A stretch of 64,000 bases of DNA from Synergistaceae bacterium. Its GTDB lineage: Bacteria > Synergistota > Synergistia > Synergistales > Aminithiophilaceae. Position 1 is the first letter of the stretch; every line of letters starts with the position of its first letter. The notes beneath the pieces were generated by a model that did not search any database, had not been told where the DNA came from, and saw nothing but the letters and a program-made list of their open reading frames with translations. The position numbers and the translations under genes were made by a program. The DNA is taken from positions 310,001 to 374,000 of the forward strand of contig JAESII010000004.1 of NCBI GenBank assembly GCA_016756725.1, read 5' to 3'. Positions 16,780 through 24,183 of the stretch are shown piece after piece.

Positions 16780-18063
16780 ATGGTGCGCCTCGTCATCGCA
16801 ACAGAAGAAGTCCAACCCCTCTGGATCGTCGATGAGGACATCCTCTCCGCCGCCGGCCAGCCCCTGGTTCTCCGGGGAGCCGTCGTCACGCCGTCACTGA
16901 AGGCGGCCATGATCCGTCACGGCATCGAGCGCGTCCGCGTCCGCCCCGACCCCGAGGAAGCCGATCTCGACTGGAGGCCCGGCGAGGTCCTTCCGGCAGG
17001 CCTCGTTCTCAGGGCCCGCCAGAAGGTCCAGAAGCTCTTTGACGACACGGCCCGGAGGCGCTCCCTGTCTCCCCGTCTGCTCGACGCCGTCGTCGAGCAG
17101 ACGGGCGACATCGTCAACCGCCTCTTCGAGGGGCCTCTCCCCCTCTTCGCCGAGCTTCGCTCCCTTGCCCGTTTCGACGACTACACCCACGAACACTCCT
17201 GGTCGGTGCTCCTCCTCAGTCTCGCCCTGGCCCGAGCGGCTCAGGAGAAGGGGCTTCTCAAGGCACTGACCTATCAGGACCGGCTCACCCTGGGCGTGGG
17301 GGCCGTTCTCCACGACATCGGCAAGGCCAGCCTCCCCAGGAGCCTTCTTCAGAAGCCGGGCCCCCTGGACGAGGAGGAGTGGAAGCAGATGCGCCTTCAT
17401 CCCCAGAAGGGAATCGACCTCCTCCGGCCCTACGACAGCGTCATGCCCCTCTCGCGGGCCATCGTCGCCTTCCATCACGAGCGTCCCGACGGAGGGGGCT
17501 ACGGCCTCGCCAAGGGCTCGACCCTCCAGGACGGACACATTCCCGAACTGGTCCGCCTCGTTGCCATCGCCGACGCCTACGACGCCATGGTCTCGTCCCG
17601 CCCCTACCGACGGGCCCGTCTTCCCTTCGAGGCCCTCGACGTCCTCAAGGCCGAGGGTGGACGGCAGTTCGACGAAGACCTGGCGCCCCTCATGGCCGAC
17701 ATCGTCGTCGCCTTCCCGGCAGGCAGTCTTCTTCTCGCCGACGACGGTTCCGTCATCACCGTCCTCTCCCCCGGCGACACCTCCGGCAGAGGCTCCCTCC
17801 CCGAGGGCCTCGTCGTCGCCACCTTTTCGGAACGCTCCCGAGGCCGCCTCGGCCAATCCCTTCGCCTCGGCGACCGGTCCTCTCTCCTTTTCGGGGCGGC
17901 CAGCCCCGAGGACCTCGCCGCCACCCTCCTCGAAGAGGGCTCCCAGGACCCCGTCCGGGCCGCCCTGGACAGCTACCCCCCCAGGCTCGTCGCCGCGGCC
18001 CCCCTCTGGGACGAGCTCCTCGCCTACGCCCTCGCCAGAGAAGAGATGGCCCTGAGCCGCTGA
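16780..18063 (+). CDS. HD-GYP domain protein, probable c-di-GMP phosphodiesterase
   Basis: This 427-residue soluble protein has an N-terminal ~110-residue domain, then an HD-GYP domain with HEHS, the HDIGK metal motif, HHERPDGGGYG and IADAYDAM. The third residue of GYP is glycine here. Metal ligands are otherwise intact, so c-di-GMP hydrolysis is plausible. A C-terminal ~120-residue tail (VVATFSERSRGRLGQ onward) is of unknown fold and may resemble a PilZ-like beta domain, but I cannot confirm this. It has no membrane segments. The gene stands alone, followed by the TetR gene with its own promoter. Confidence 0.85.
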   Translation: MVRLVIATEEVQPLWIVDEDILSAAGQPLVLRGAVVTPSLKAAMIRHGIERVRVRPDPEEADLDWRPGEVLPAGLVLRARQKVQKLFDDTARRRSLSPRLLDAVVEQTGDIVNRLFEGPLPLFAELRSLARFDDYTHEHSWSVLLLSLALARAAQEKGLLKALTYQDRLTLGVGAVLHDIGKASLPRSLLQKPGPLDEEEWKQMRLHPQKGIDLLRPYDSVMPLSRAIVAFHHERPDGGGYGLAKGSTLQDGHIPELVRLVAIADAYDAMVSSRPYRRARLPFEALDVLKAEGGRQFDEDLAPLMADIVVAFPAGSLLLADDGSVITVLSPGDTSGRGSLPEGLVVATFSERSRGRLGQSLRLGDRSSLLFGAASPEDLAATLLEEGSQDPVRAALDSYPPRLVAAAPLWDELLAYALAREEMALSR

Positions 18064-18070
18064 TTTTCCC

Positions 18071-18099
18071 TTGACGCCGCCCTTTTTCAGCGCTATAAA
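18071..18099 (+). promoter_or_regulatory. Promoter of the TetR-family gene
   Basis: TTGACG (18071-18076) and TATAAA (18094-18099) are spaced by exactly 17 nt, one of the best consensus matches in the window. The operator palindrome starts at the last base of the -10. Confidence 0.75.
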
Positions 18100-18122
18100 G
18101 AGAATGTGAATTCACTTTCTCT
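18099..18122. promoter_or_regulatory. Near-perfect 24-bp palindrome, likely TetR operator
   Basis: The half-sites AGAGAATGTGAA and TTCACTTTCTCT are reverse complements except for one pair (18105/18116). The palindrome covers the expected transcription start immediately after the -10 element, so binding would block initiation. Autoregulation by the TetR-family protein coded 17 nt downstream is the simplest reading. Confidence 0.72.
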
Positions 18123-18139
18123 AATCCGGGAGGACTCTC

Positions 18140-18739
18140 ATGAGCCGTCAGCGCGTCGACAGCGTGACACGACAGGAACAGATTCTCGATGCCGCCCTGG
18201 AAATCGCCGCCCGGCGGGGGCTGAAGGGACTCAACATGACGGAGATCGCCGCCCGCGTGGGCGTCGTCCCCTCCGCCCTCTACCGCCATTTCGACGGGCG
18301 GGAGGCCCTTCTGGACGGCATCGTGGACCGGACGCGGCGCAATCTCGAGGCCAACCTGGACCGTGCAGCCCGGTCGGGCGGAAGCCCCGCTTCCCGCCTG
18401 AGGCTCCTGCTGGAGCTCCATCTCGACCTGGCGAGGAGGGAGCCGGCCATTCCCGTCATCCTTCTGTCCGAAGAGGTGCTCCTCGGCGAAGGGCCCCGCC
18501 GGGACCGGCTCAGGGAAACGGTGCGCCGCTACCGGCTGGCCGTCGCGGAACTGGCCCGGCAGGCCCTGGAAAAAGGGGACGACGGACGGGCGGCCCTGGC
18601 CGCCTTCGCCCTCGTCGGCCTGGCCCAGGCCACGGCCGTCTCGGCCCTGGTCACCGGCGAAGGCGGCGACGCCGAACGGGCCCTCGAGCTCTGGGACCTG
18701 ATGGCGCCCCTCCTTTTCGGCGCCCCTGCGGGAGCGTGA
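18140..18739 (+). CDS. TetR/AcrR-family transcriptional regulator
   Basis: This 199-residue protein has an N-terminal TetR helix-turn-helix (ILDAALEIAARRGLKGLNMTEIAARVGVVPSALYRHF split over residues ~15-50) followed by a variable ligand-binding helical domain. The ATG has GGGAGGA upstream. It is monocistronic, with convergent neighbour 18783-19730 and a palindromic operator over its own start site. No efflux or enzyme gene is divergently placed, so targets other than itself are not evident in this window. Confidence 0.9.
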   Translation: MSRQRVDSVTRQEQILDAALEIAARRGLKGLNMTEIAARVGVVPSALYRHFDGREALLDGIVDRTRRNLEANLDRAARSGGSPASRLRLLLELHLDLARREPAIPVILLSEEVLLGEGPRRDRLRETVRRYRLAVAELARQALEKGDDGRAALAAFALVGLAQATAVSALVTGEGGDAERALELWDLMAPLLFGAPAGA

Positions 18740-18782
18740 CCGGTCATGGCCTTCCGAGGCAAGGGAAGGGGCCCCCGCCGTC

Positions 18783-19730
18783 TCAGGAGGGCAGAACGGG
18801 GTCGCGGCGCAGGAAGGCCGTCATGCAGTGGACGGCGCCCCAGCCCTTGATGATCTCCGACAGGTCCACCTCGATGCAGGTGACGCCCGCTCCTTCCAGC
18901 AGCTCCCGGGTCCGGGGGTTGCCGGCGGGCATGACGACCTTGCCCGGGGCGAGAGCGACGAAGTTGACGCCGAAGGTCTGCTTCACCTCTTCGACGTGGG
19001 GGTTCTCGACGAGGGTGAAACCCCGGTCGAGGAGGGGCCGGCAGACGTCGTAGGGGACCTGCCAGGGGAAGATCATGACCGTCTTCCTGTCGGCCACGTT
19101 CATGATGCCGTCGAGGTGGGCATGACCGTAGGGGATCTGGAAGGGGAGGAAGGTCGTCACGCCCTGATCCCTCAGCTCCCGCTCCACCTGGGCGACGCCT
19201 GAAGCGTTGGCCCGGGACCCCGTGCCGACGATGACCGTCTCGCTGTCGAGCCAGAGCAGACAGGCACCCTCGAAGATCCCCTCGCCGGAGATGGTTTTCA
19301 CGATGGGCACGCCCAGCCGGGCCAGGGCCTCGGCGGCGAAGCGCTCCTCGCCGCGGCGGGCCTCCATGGCGGGGCGGCAGACGATGGCCCCTTGGGGCGT
19401 CATGAGGACCTGATCGCGCATGAAGAGGGCGTTGGGCCGGTCCAGGCGCCCTCCCTCGACGTAGTGGACCTCGACGCCGTGGCTCCGGTAGACCTCGGCC
19501 AGGGCGTCGTGCTGGGCCCGGGCCCTTTCGGGGTCCATGAGAGCCTTGAACCGCACCGCCGCCGGGTCGGTGACGGCATCGACCTCGGGGCCCGGGCGGT
19601 GCATGAGGACGGCCCTCAGCGTCCCCACCTCGGAGTCGCAGTACCAGTTCCCCCAACAGGAGGCCATCTCTTCGGCAAAGTTCCTTTCGCTGGGAAACCA
19701 GCGCTCTCCTCGAATCGTCACCTGCTCCAT
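18783..19730 (-). CDS. Arginine deiminase/dimethylargininase-family guanidino hydrolase (copy 1)
   Basis: This 315-residue protein of the amidinotransferase/pentein superfamily has the expected catalytic set: Asp106 in FMRDQ, Glu154 in IFEGA, His205 in GHAHLDG and the nucleophile Cys302 in AVHCMTAF. Such enzymes hydrolyse or transfer the guanidino group of arginine derivatives, releasing citrulline plus ammonia or methylamine. It ends a minus-strand operon with an amino-acid ABC transporter and has a divergent paralogue at 22846-23862 at the other end. Exact substrate (arginine, methylarginine or another guanidino compound) cannot be told from sequence. Confidence 0.85.
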   Translation of the reverse strand: MEQVTIRGERWFPSERNFAEEMASCWGNWYCDSEVGTLRAVLMHRPGPEVDAVTDPAAVRFKALMDPERARAQHDALAEVYRSHGVEVHYVEGGRLDRPNALFMRDQVLMTPQGAIVCRPAMEARRGEERFAAEALARLGVPIVKTISGEGIFEGACLLWLDSETVIVGTGSRANASGVAQVERELRDQGVTTFLPFQIPYGHAHLDGIMNVADRKTVMIFPWQVPYDVCRPLLDRGFTLVENPHVEEVKQTFGVNFVALAPGKVVMPAGNPRTRELLEGAGVTCIEVDLSEIIKGWGAVHCMTAFLRRDPVLPS

Positions 19731-19844
19731 TTTCTACCTCACCTTCCGGAACGTCAGGGGCAACGGGGCCCCCTGAGGGGATGGCCCCTTCGCCAGGGGC
19801 GCCGCTGCAGTCGTCTCCATCGGTCCGTCTCTGTCTCTTCCCGT

Positions 19845-20402
19845 CTAGAAGACGGGCGGCGAACAGCAGACAAGGAGACGGGCCCGCTTCTTGCCGTCGC
19901 GATTTTCGTAACGGTGGGGCACGGTGTTGTCGAAATAGATGAAGTCGCCTTCGCCGAGATCGACGGGAGGCTGGAGGCCGTAGAAGAAGCGGACCTGTCC
20001 TTCCAGGACGTAGAGGAACTCCTCGCCGTCATGACTCAGGGCCCGCCCGCTCTCCGCTCCCGGCGGGAAGGTGATGATCTCGGGCTGCATGCGCGCCTCC
20101 CGGGACATGTGGAGGAAGACCTCGACGATGGGCTCCCGCCCTCCCGTGCTCCGCCGGAAGGTGTAGCCCTCTCCGGCCAGGACGGGGTTGAGCCGGGGCG
20201 GCGCCTCTTCGGCCACGAGGGCCGCCAGGGAGACTCCGAGGGCATCAGCCAGCTTGCGCAGCGTCGCCACGCTGGGCTCGACCTTGTCGTTTTCGAGCTT
20301 CGAGAGCTGGGCCGCCGAGATGGAGGCCCTCTTTGAAAGCTGGGACAGGGAGAGATCCTTGTCCTGTCTGATCCTTCTCAGGTTCCGGCCGATTTCGGAC
20401 AG
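19845..20402 (-). CDS. XRE-family regulator with C-terminal cupin domain (CTG start)
   Basis: The protein is 185 residues long: an HTH_3 domain (EIGRNLRRIRQDKDLSLSQL, then SISAAQLSKLENDKVEPSVA) and a cupin_2 barrel (residues ~110-180, with the motif SHDGEEFLYVLEGQV and VPHRYEN). Using only ATG/GTG/TTG starts would begin inside the DNA-binding domain at 20270. The only start that gives a complete helix-turn-helix is CTG at 20402, with AGGGAGG 8 nt upstream and the ABC ATPase stop 26 nt before it. Such proteins often sense an amino-acid-derived ligand and control neighbouring transport and catabolic genes. Confidence 0.82.
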   Translation of the reverse strand: MSEIGRNLRRIRQDKDLSLSQLSKRASISAAQLSKLENDKVEPSVATLRKLADALGVSLAALVAEEAPPRLNPVLAGEGYTFRRSTGGREPIVEVFLHMSREARMQPEIITFPPGAESGRALSHDGEEFLYVLEGQVRFFYGLQPPVDLGEGDFIYFDNTVPHRYENRDGKKRARLLVCCSPPVF

Positions 20403-20428
20403 GCCAACCGCCTCCCTCGGAAAAGCCG

Positions 20429-21169
20429 TCAGTGGTGGAGGATCTTGCCCAGGAACTCCCGGGCCCGTTCCGTCTTGGGGCTGGAGAAGAACTCCCGCGG
20501 CGGCGTGATCTCCAGCACCGAACCCTGATCCATGAAGACGATCTGCTCGCAGATCTCGCGGGCGAAGTTCATCTCGTGGGTGACGACGACCATGGTCATG
20601 CCCGTCGACGCCAGCTGGCGGATGGCGTCGAGAACCTCCTTGATCAGCTCCGGGTCCAGGGCCGACGTGGGCTCGTCGAAGAGAATCAGATGGGGGTCCA
20701 TGGCCATGGCCCTGGCGATGGCCACCCGCTGCTGCTGCCCTCCCGAGAGCTGCTGGGGAAAGGACCGCGCCTTGTCAGCCAGCCCGAGGGAACCGAGAAT
20801 GGCCAGCGCCCTCTCGCGGGCCTCCTCCTGACTCTGGCCCCTGACGTGAACGGGAGCGAGGGTCACGTTGCCCAGAACGTCCAGGTGGGGATAGAGGTTG
20901 AAGGACTGGGAGACGAAGCCGATGTTGGCTCTCAGCCGGTTGATGTCGGTCCTGCGGTCATGGACGGAGATCCCTTCGACGAGGATCTCGCCGCTGTCGA
21001 TCCCCTCCAGGCCGTTGAGGGTCCGCACGAGAGTGCTCTTGCCGGCCCCGCTGGGACCGATGAAGGCGAAGACCTGGGATTTGGGGATGTCGAAGGAAAC
21101 CTCCTTGAGGACGCGGAGGGAGCCGAAGCTCTTGGAAACGTTCCTGATCGAAATGGCCCTATCCGTCAT
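20429..21169 (-). CDS. Polar amino-acid ABC transporter ATP-binding protein (GlnQ/HisP-like)
   Basis: This 246-residue ATPase has Walker A GPSGAGKST, Q-loop FVSQSFNLYPHLDVLGNV, signature LSGGQQQRVAIARA, Walker B LILFDEPTSALDPE and switch THEM. This is the standard layout of polar amino-acid importers. ATG 21169 is preferred (GGGAGAG 6 nt before it); an alternative ATG at 21187 would overlap the permease stop by ATGA and add six residues. It works with the permease and binding protein upstream. Confidence 0.92.
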   Translation of the reverse strand: MTDRAISIRNVSKSFGSLRVLKEVSFDIPKSQVFAFIGPSGAGKSTLVRTLNGLEGIDSGEILVEGISVHDRRTDINRLRANIGFVSQSFNLYPHLDVLGNVTLAPVHVRGQSQEEARERALAILGSLGLADKARSFPQQLSGGQQQRVAIARAMAMDPHLILFDEPTSALDPELIKEVLDAIRQLASTGMTMVVVTHEMNFAREICEQIVFMDQGSVLEITPPREFFSSPKTERAREFLGKILHH

Positions 21170-21183
21170 CGTCGTCTCTCCCT

Positions 21184-21837
21184 TCATTCGCGGACGCCCC
21201 GCCGCTCGAAGAAGGCGATGATCTTCGAGAGGGTGAAGGTCATGCAGAAATAGATGACGGCGATGAAGGTCCAGATCTCGATGGACCGGAACGTCGTCGC
21301 CACGAGGTTCTTGCCGACGAGGGTGAGGTCGACGACGGAGATGACCGAGACGAGGGACGAATCCTTGATGAGGATGATGAACTGCGACGCCAGAGGAGGA
21401 AGGACCTTGCGGAGCGCCTGGGGAAGGATGACGAGCCTCATGGCCTGGACGTAGGTCATGCCCGAGGCGCGGGCGGCCTCCATCTGCCCCCTGGGGATGG
21501 CCTCGATGCCGGCCCGGACGATTTCGGCGACGAAGGCACCGGAGAAGATGGCCAGGCCTACGATGGCCGACCAGTAGGAGCCGAGGCGGAGGAAGCGGCC
21601 GAGGACGAAGAAGATCCACATGAGCAGGACCAGCAGGGGCACGCCGCGGAAGAACTCGACGTAACAGGCCGCCAGAAAGGAGATGACGCGGTTCCGCGAG
21701 ACCCGGCAGAGGCCGGCGACAGCGCCGATGGGAATGCTCAGGACCAGGGCGAGCAGGGATATTTTCAGCGTCAGCAGGGCACCCCGAAGGAAAAGGGGAA
21801 GATTCTGGGCGATGACGCCCCAGTTCATGACGTACAA
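21184..21837 (-). CDS. Polar amino-acid ABC transporter permease
   Basis: This 217-residue HisM/HisQ-type permease has about five membrane helices. The EAA loop reads EAARASGMTYVQAMRLVILPQALR, and the N-terminal motif GALLTLKISLLALVLSIPIGA is typical of the family. A TTG at 21837 is the likely start because AAGGAGG lies the right distance upstream; the next ATG (21828) is too far from it. A single permease gene implies a homodimeric channel. It follows the binding-protein gene after a hairpin. Confidence 0.9.
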   Translation of the reverse strand: MYVMNWGVIAQNLPLFLRGALLTLKISLLALVLSIPIGAVAGLCRVSRNRVISFLAACYVEFFRGVPLLVLLMWIFFVLGRFLRLGSYWSAIVGLAIFSGAFVAEIVRAGIEAIPRGQMEAARASGMTYVQAMRLVILPQALRKVLPPLASQFIILIKDSSLVSVISVVDLTLVGKNLVATTFRSIEIWTFIAVIYFCMTFTLSKIIAFFERRGVRE

Positions 21838-21865
21838 AGAACCCCCTCCTTAACGGTGAAGGGTC

Positions 21866-21891
21866 GTCCCGGGGCCTTGCGGCCCCGGGAC
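21866..21891 (-). promoter_or_regulatory. Intercistronic 11-bp stem-loop after binding-protein gene
   Basis: GTCCCGGGGCC (21866-21876) pairs perfectly with GGCCCCGGGAC (21881-21891) around TTGC, 16 nt after the binding-protein stop. No U-run follows on the minus strand. It matches in position the hairpins found in the nucleoside and dipeptide transporter operons. Confidence 0.65.
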
Positions 21892-21907
21892 GCCGTGACC
21901 ACTGGCC

Positions 21908-22717
21908 CTACTGCTGGGCCATCTCGTCCATCCACTCCGACGACTCGAACCACTTGGCCCGCGAGGCCAGCTCGTCGGGACTGCCGATGTAGTGCTGGAG
22001 GAAGGAGTTGACCCACTGGATCATGGCGAAGTCGTTGAGGCGGACGCCGACGCCGAGGTTCTCCTTGCTGATCAGATCGTAGATGCCGCGGACGGCGTCC
22101 TTGTGCATCGTCTCGTACATCCTGATGCCCGGCTCGTCGTAGACGATGCCGTCGGCCGCACCCTGGACGAGGGCCGCCGCGGCCTCGGGGAAGGTGGGAA
22201 AGTCGAGGATCTGGGCCTCCTTGAAGAGGGCCTTCGCCAGAAGGGCTCCCGTCGTCCCCTGGGAGAGGGCTATCCTTTTGTCGGGTTTGTCCAGATCCTG
22301 CCATGACCGGGTCGTCTGGTCCGAGGCCGGGACCATGATCACCTGGCCCGTGGCATAGTAGGGGTCGGGGAAGCTCACGGCCAGGGCCCGGTCTCCGCGG
22401 ATCGTCATGCCGGCGATGAGCATGTCGATCTCACCGGTCTGAAGGGCCGGGATGAGCCCGGAGAACTCGAACTGGCGGAAGGTGACGTCCACGCCCAGGG
22501 CCTTGGCGATGGCCCGGCCGAGATCGATGTCGTAACCGATGAAATTCCCTTCCTTGTCGAGCATTTCAAAGGGGAGATAGCCGGGGGCCGTGCCGATGAC
22601 GATCTTCTTGGCCTTCAGCACCTTGTCGATCGTCGACGGCGTCGCCGCCAGGGCCGCAGCGGCGACGAGAAGCATCGCCGTCGCGAGGGCCAACAGAACG
22701 AAACCCTTTCTCTTCAT
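21908..22717 (-). CDS. Amino-acid ABC transporter periplasmic binding protein (SBP family 3)
   Basis: This 269-residue protein has a clear Sec signal peptide (cleavage predicted after AALA near residue 24). The mature part shows the family-3 pattern GTAPGYLPFEMLDKEGNFIGYDIDLGRAIAKALG (residues ~42-75), then IDMLIAGMTIRGDRALAVSF. It captures an amino acid, plausibly arginine or a guanidino derivative given the two pentein hydrolases that flank the operon. AGGAGGTG precedes the ATG. Confidence 0.9.
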   Translation of the reverse strand: MKRKGFVLLALATAMLLVAAAALAATPSTIDKVLKAKKIVIGTAPGYLPFEMLDKEGNFIGYDIDLGRAIAKALGVDVTFRQFEFSGLIPALQTGEIDMLIAGMTIRGDRALAVSFPDPYYATGQVIMVPASDQTTRSWQDLDKPDKRIALSQGTTGALLAKALFKEAQILDFPTFPEAAAALVQGAADGIVYDEPGIRMYETMHKDAVRGIYDLISKENLGVGVRLNDFAMIQWVNSFLQHYIGSPDELASRAKWFESSEWMDEMAQQ

Positions 22718-22845
22718 GGTTGCACCTCCTGATCGAATCTTTCTCTTTCACTCTTCGTGACCGACTCCCTTCCGGGGAGCTCGAAACAGGCGCTCACCTC
22801 TCATGCTGCCTGGCCTCACATCCTTTCCTCAGGCTCGCGGCCCCG

Positions 22846-23862
22846 TCAGTCGTCGTCGCGGACGAGGGGCAGCGTGGCGCAGTGGAGACCGCCGCCATGT
22901 TTGGAGATCTCCGTCCAGGGCGTCGACGTGACGTCGACGCCGCGACGGGACAGCCTTTCTGCCGTGTAGGGACAGCCGCTGTCCATGACGACCCGTCCCG
23001 GGGCCAGGGTAAGACAGTTGATGGCCAGCGTGCCGTCGCGGTAATCGACGGGAATGGCCTCGATGCCGAGTTCGTCGAGCGTCTCCAGGAACCAGTAGGG
23101 GAGACGCTCGACATTGACGGCCGCCTTGTCGTGATCGACCATGACGATGCCGCCGTCGAGATGCATGGCGTAGCCGGGCAGGTCCACCTCGATGAGGCGC
23201 CTCCCCTGGGTCTCGAGGACGGACCGGAGCTGGGCCGCGCCGGATCGGTTGCCGCGGAAGCTGAGGCCGACGACGGCCGTCTTCTCGTCGAGAAGGCAGA
23301 AGCTCCCCCCTTCGAGAAGGCCCTCTCCGTGGATCGTATGGAGGATGGGCATGCCGATCTCGGCCAGGGCGCGGTAGATGTAGAGCTCCTCGCCACGGCG
23401 GCCCGTGCCGTAGTCGCGCCCCACGGGCCCCATCCGGCCCAGGACGGCGCCGCCGTCGACGATGAGCCCGTTGTCGCGGACGAAGAGGGCGTTGGGGTCG
23501 CGGGGCCCTCCCCCGGCCCAGACGATCTCGACGCCCTCTTTTTCGAGAATCGCCACGAGGCCGTCGAACTCCTCCTGCATACGGGCCAGATCGGGGGCCC
23601 TGTCGGAGCGGAAATACCACTGTTCGTCGTCGTCGATGAGGGCCTCCAGGTCGGGGTCGTACCTGTCGGCTTTCATGACGTCGATCTCCTCGCCGGGGCG
23701 ATGGAGCAGAAGGGTCCTCAAGGTCCCCACGTCGTTGCGCAGGCCCCAACGGCGGCCCCATACCCGCTTCTGCATGTCCCGATCCTCGAAGGGGGGCGTC
23801 GCCTGGGGCGGAATTCTCTTCAGCACGGCATGGTAATACTGGGAACTGTCACGAAGGCTCAT
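22846..23862 (-). CDS. Arginine deiminase/dimethylargininase-family guanidino hydrolase (copy 2)
   Basis: This 338-residue pentein-superfamily enzyme has the putative catalytic set Asp130 (FVRDN), Glu184 (LLEGG), His234 (YAMHLDGG) and Cys328 (GLHCATLP). ATG 23862 has GAGGAGG 6 nt upstream; an upstream in-frame ATG at 23985 would add 41 unrelated residues. It is clearly homologous to copy 1 but distant (different N-terminus, longer), so the pair probably acts on different substrates or in sequence. It is the first gene of the operon and lies 128 nt before the binding-protein gene. Confidence 0.85.
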   Translation of the reverse strand: MSLRDSSQYYHAVLKRIPPQATPPFEDRDMQKRVWGRRWGLRNDVGTLRTLLLHRPGEEIDVMKADRYDPDLEALIDDDEQWYFRSDRAPDLARMQEEFDGLVAILEKEGVEIVWAGGGPRDPNALFVRDNGLIVDGGAVLGRMGPVGRDYGTGRRGEELYIYRALAEIGMPILHTIHGEGLLEGGSFCLLDEKTAVVGLSFRGNRSGAAQLRSVLETQGRRLIEVDLPGYAMHLDGGIVMVDHDKAAVNVERLPYWFLETLDELGIEAIPVDYRDGTLAINCLTLAPGRVVMDSGCPYTAERLSRRGVDVTSTPWTEISKHGGGLHCATLPLVRDDD

Positions 23863-23975
23863 GACGACCTCCTCTTTCGCCTGTCGGGCAGATCGGCCTC
23901 CAAAGGAGCCTCTCCATCCCGCCCCGCATGGGGTTAACTTCCAGGAAAAAACATTCGCCACAAGAAACTGCTCTC

Positions 23976-24004
23976 CAGATACCATGACCGGGGCTTTCTG
24001 TCAA
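23976..24004 (-). promoter_or_regulatory. Promoter of the guanidino-hydrolase/ABC operon
   Basis: Minus-strand TTGACA (23999-24004) and TATCTG (23976-23981) are spaced by 17 nt. The -35 is perfect and the -10 weak, which suits a promoter that needs activation or tight control. Confidence 0.5.
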
Positions 24005-24183
24005 TCCGTTTATTGTCTTACCATTCTTGATTGTTTTTCGCCCTCCTCTTGAAGTCTCTGGCGGTTAGAGGGGGCGTCAGCGCCGATTAAGTGTGTCTAC
24101 TTTTCTTCACCACATCGAGGCGATAGAATGAGGCCATCCCGACGGATCACCACCGATAGGGTTTTTGACAGGGAGGGGACAGG
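24005..24183. other. AT-richer divergent intergenic region
   Basis: No gene is seen between the divergent promoters of the minus-strand transporter operon and the plus-strand LuxC-like gene. The stretch is less GC-rich than its surroundings. TAGAAT at 24124-24129 is a good plus-strand -10 candidate but no clear -35 lies 16-18 nt before it, which would fit an activator-dependent or alternative-sigma promoter. Confidence 0.35.
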
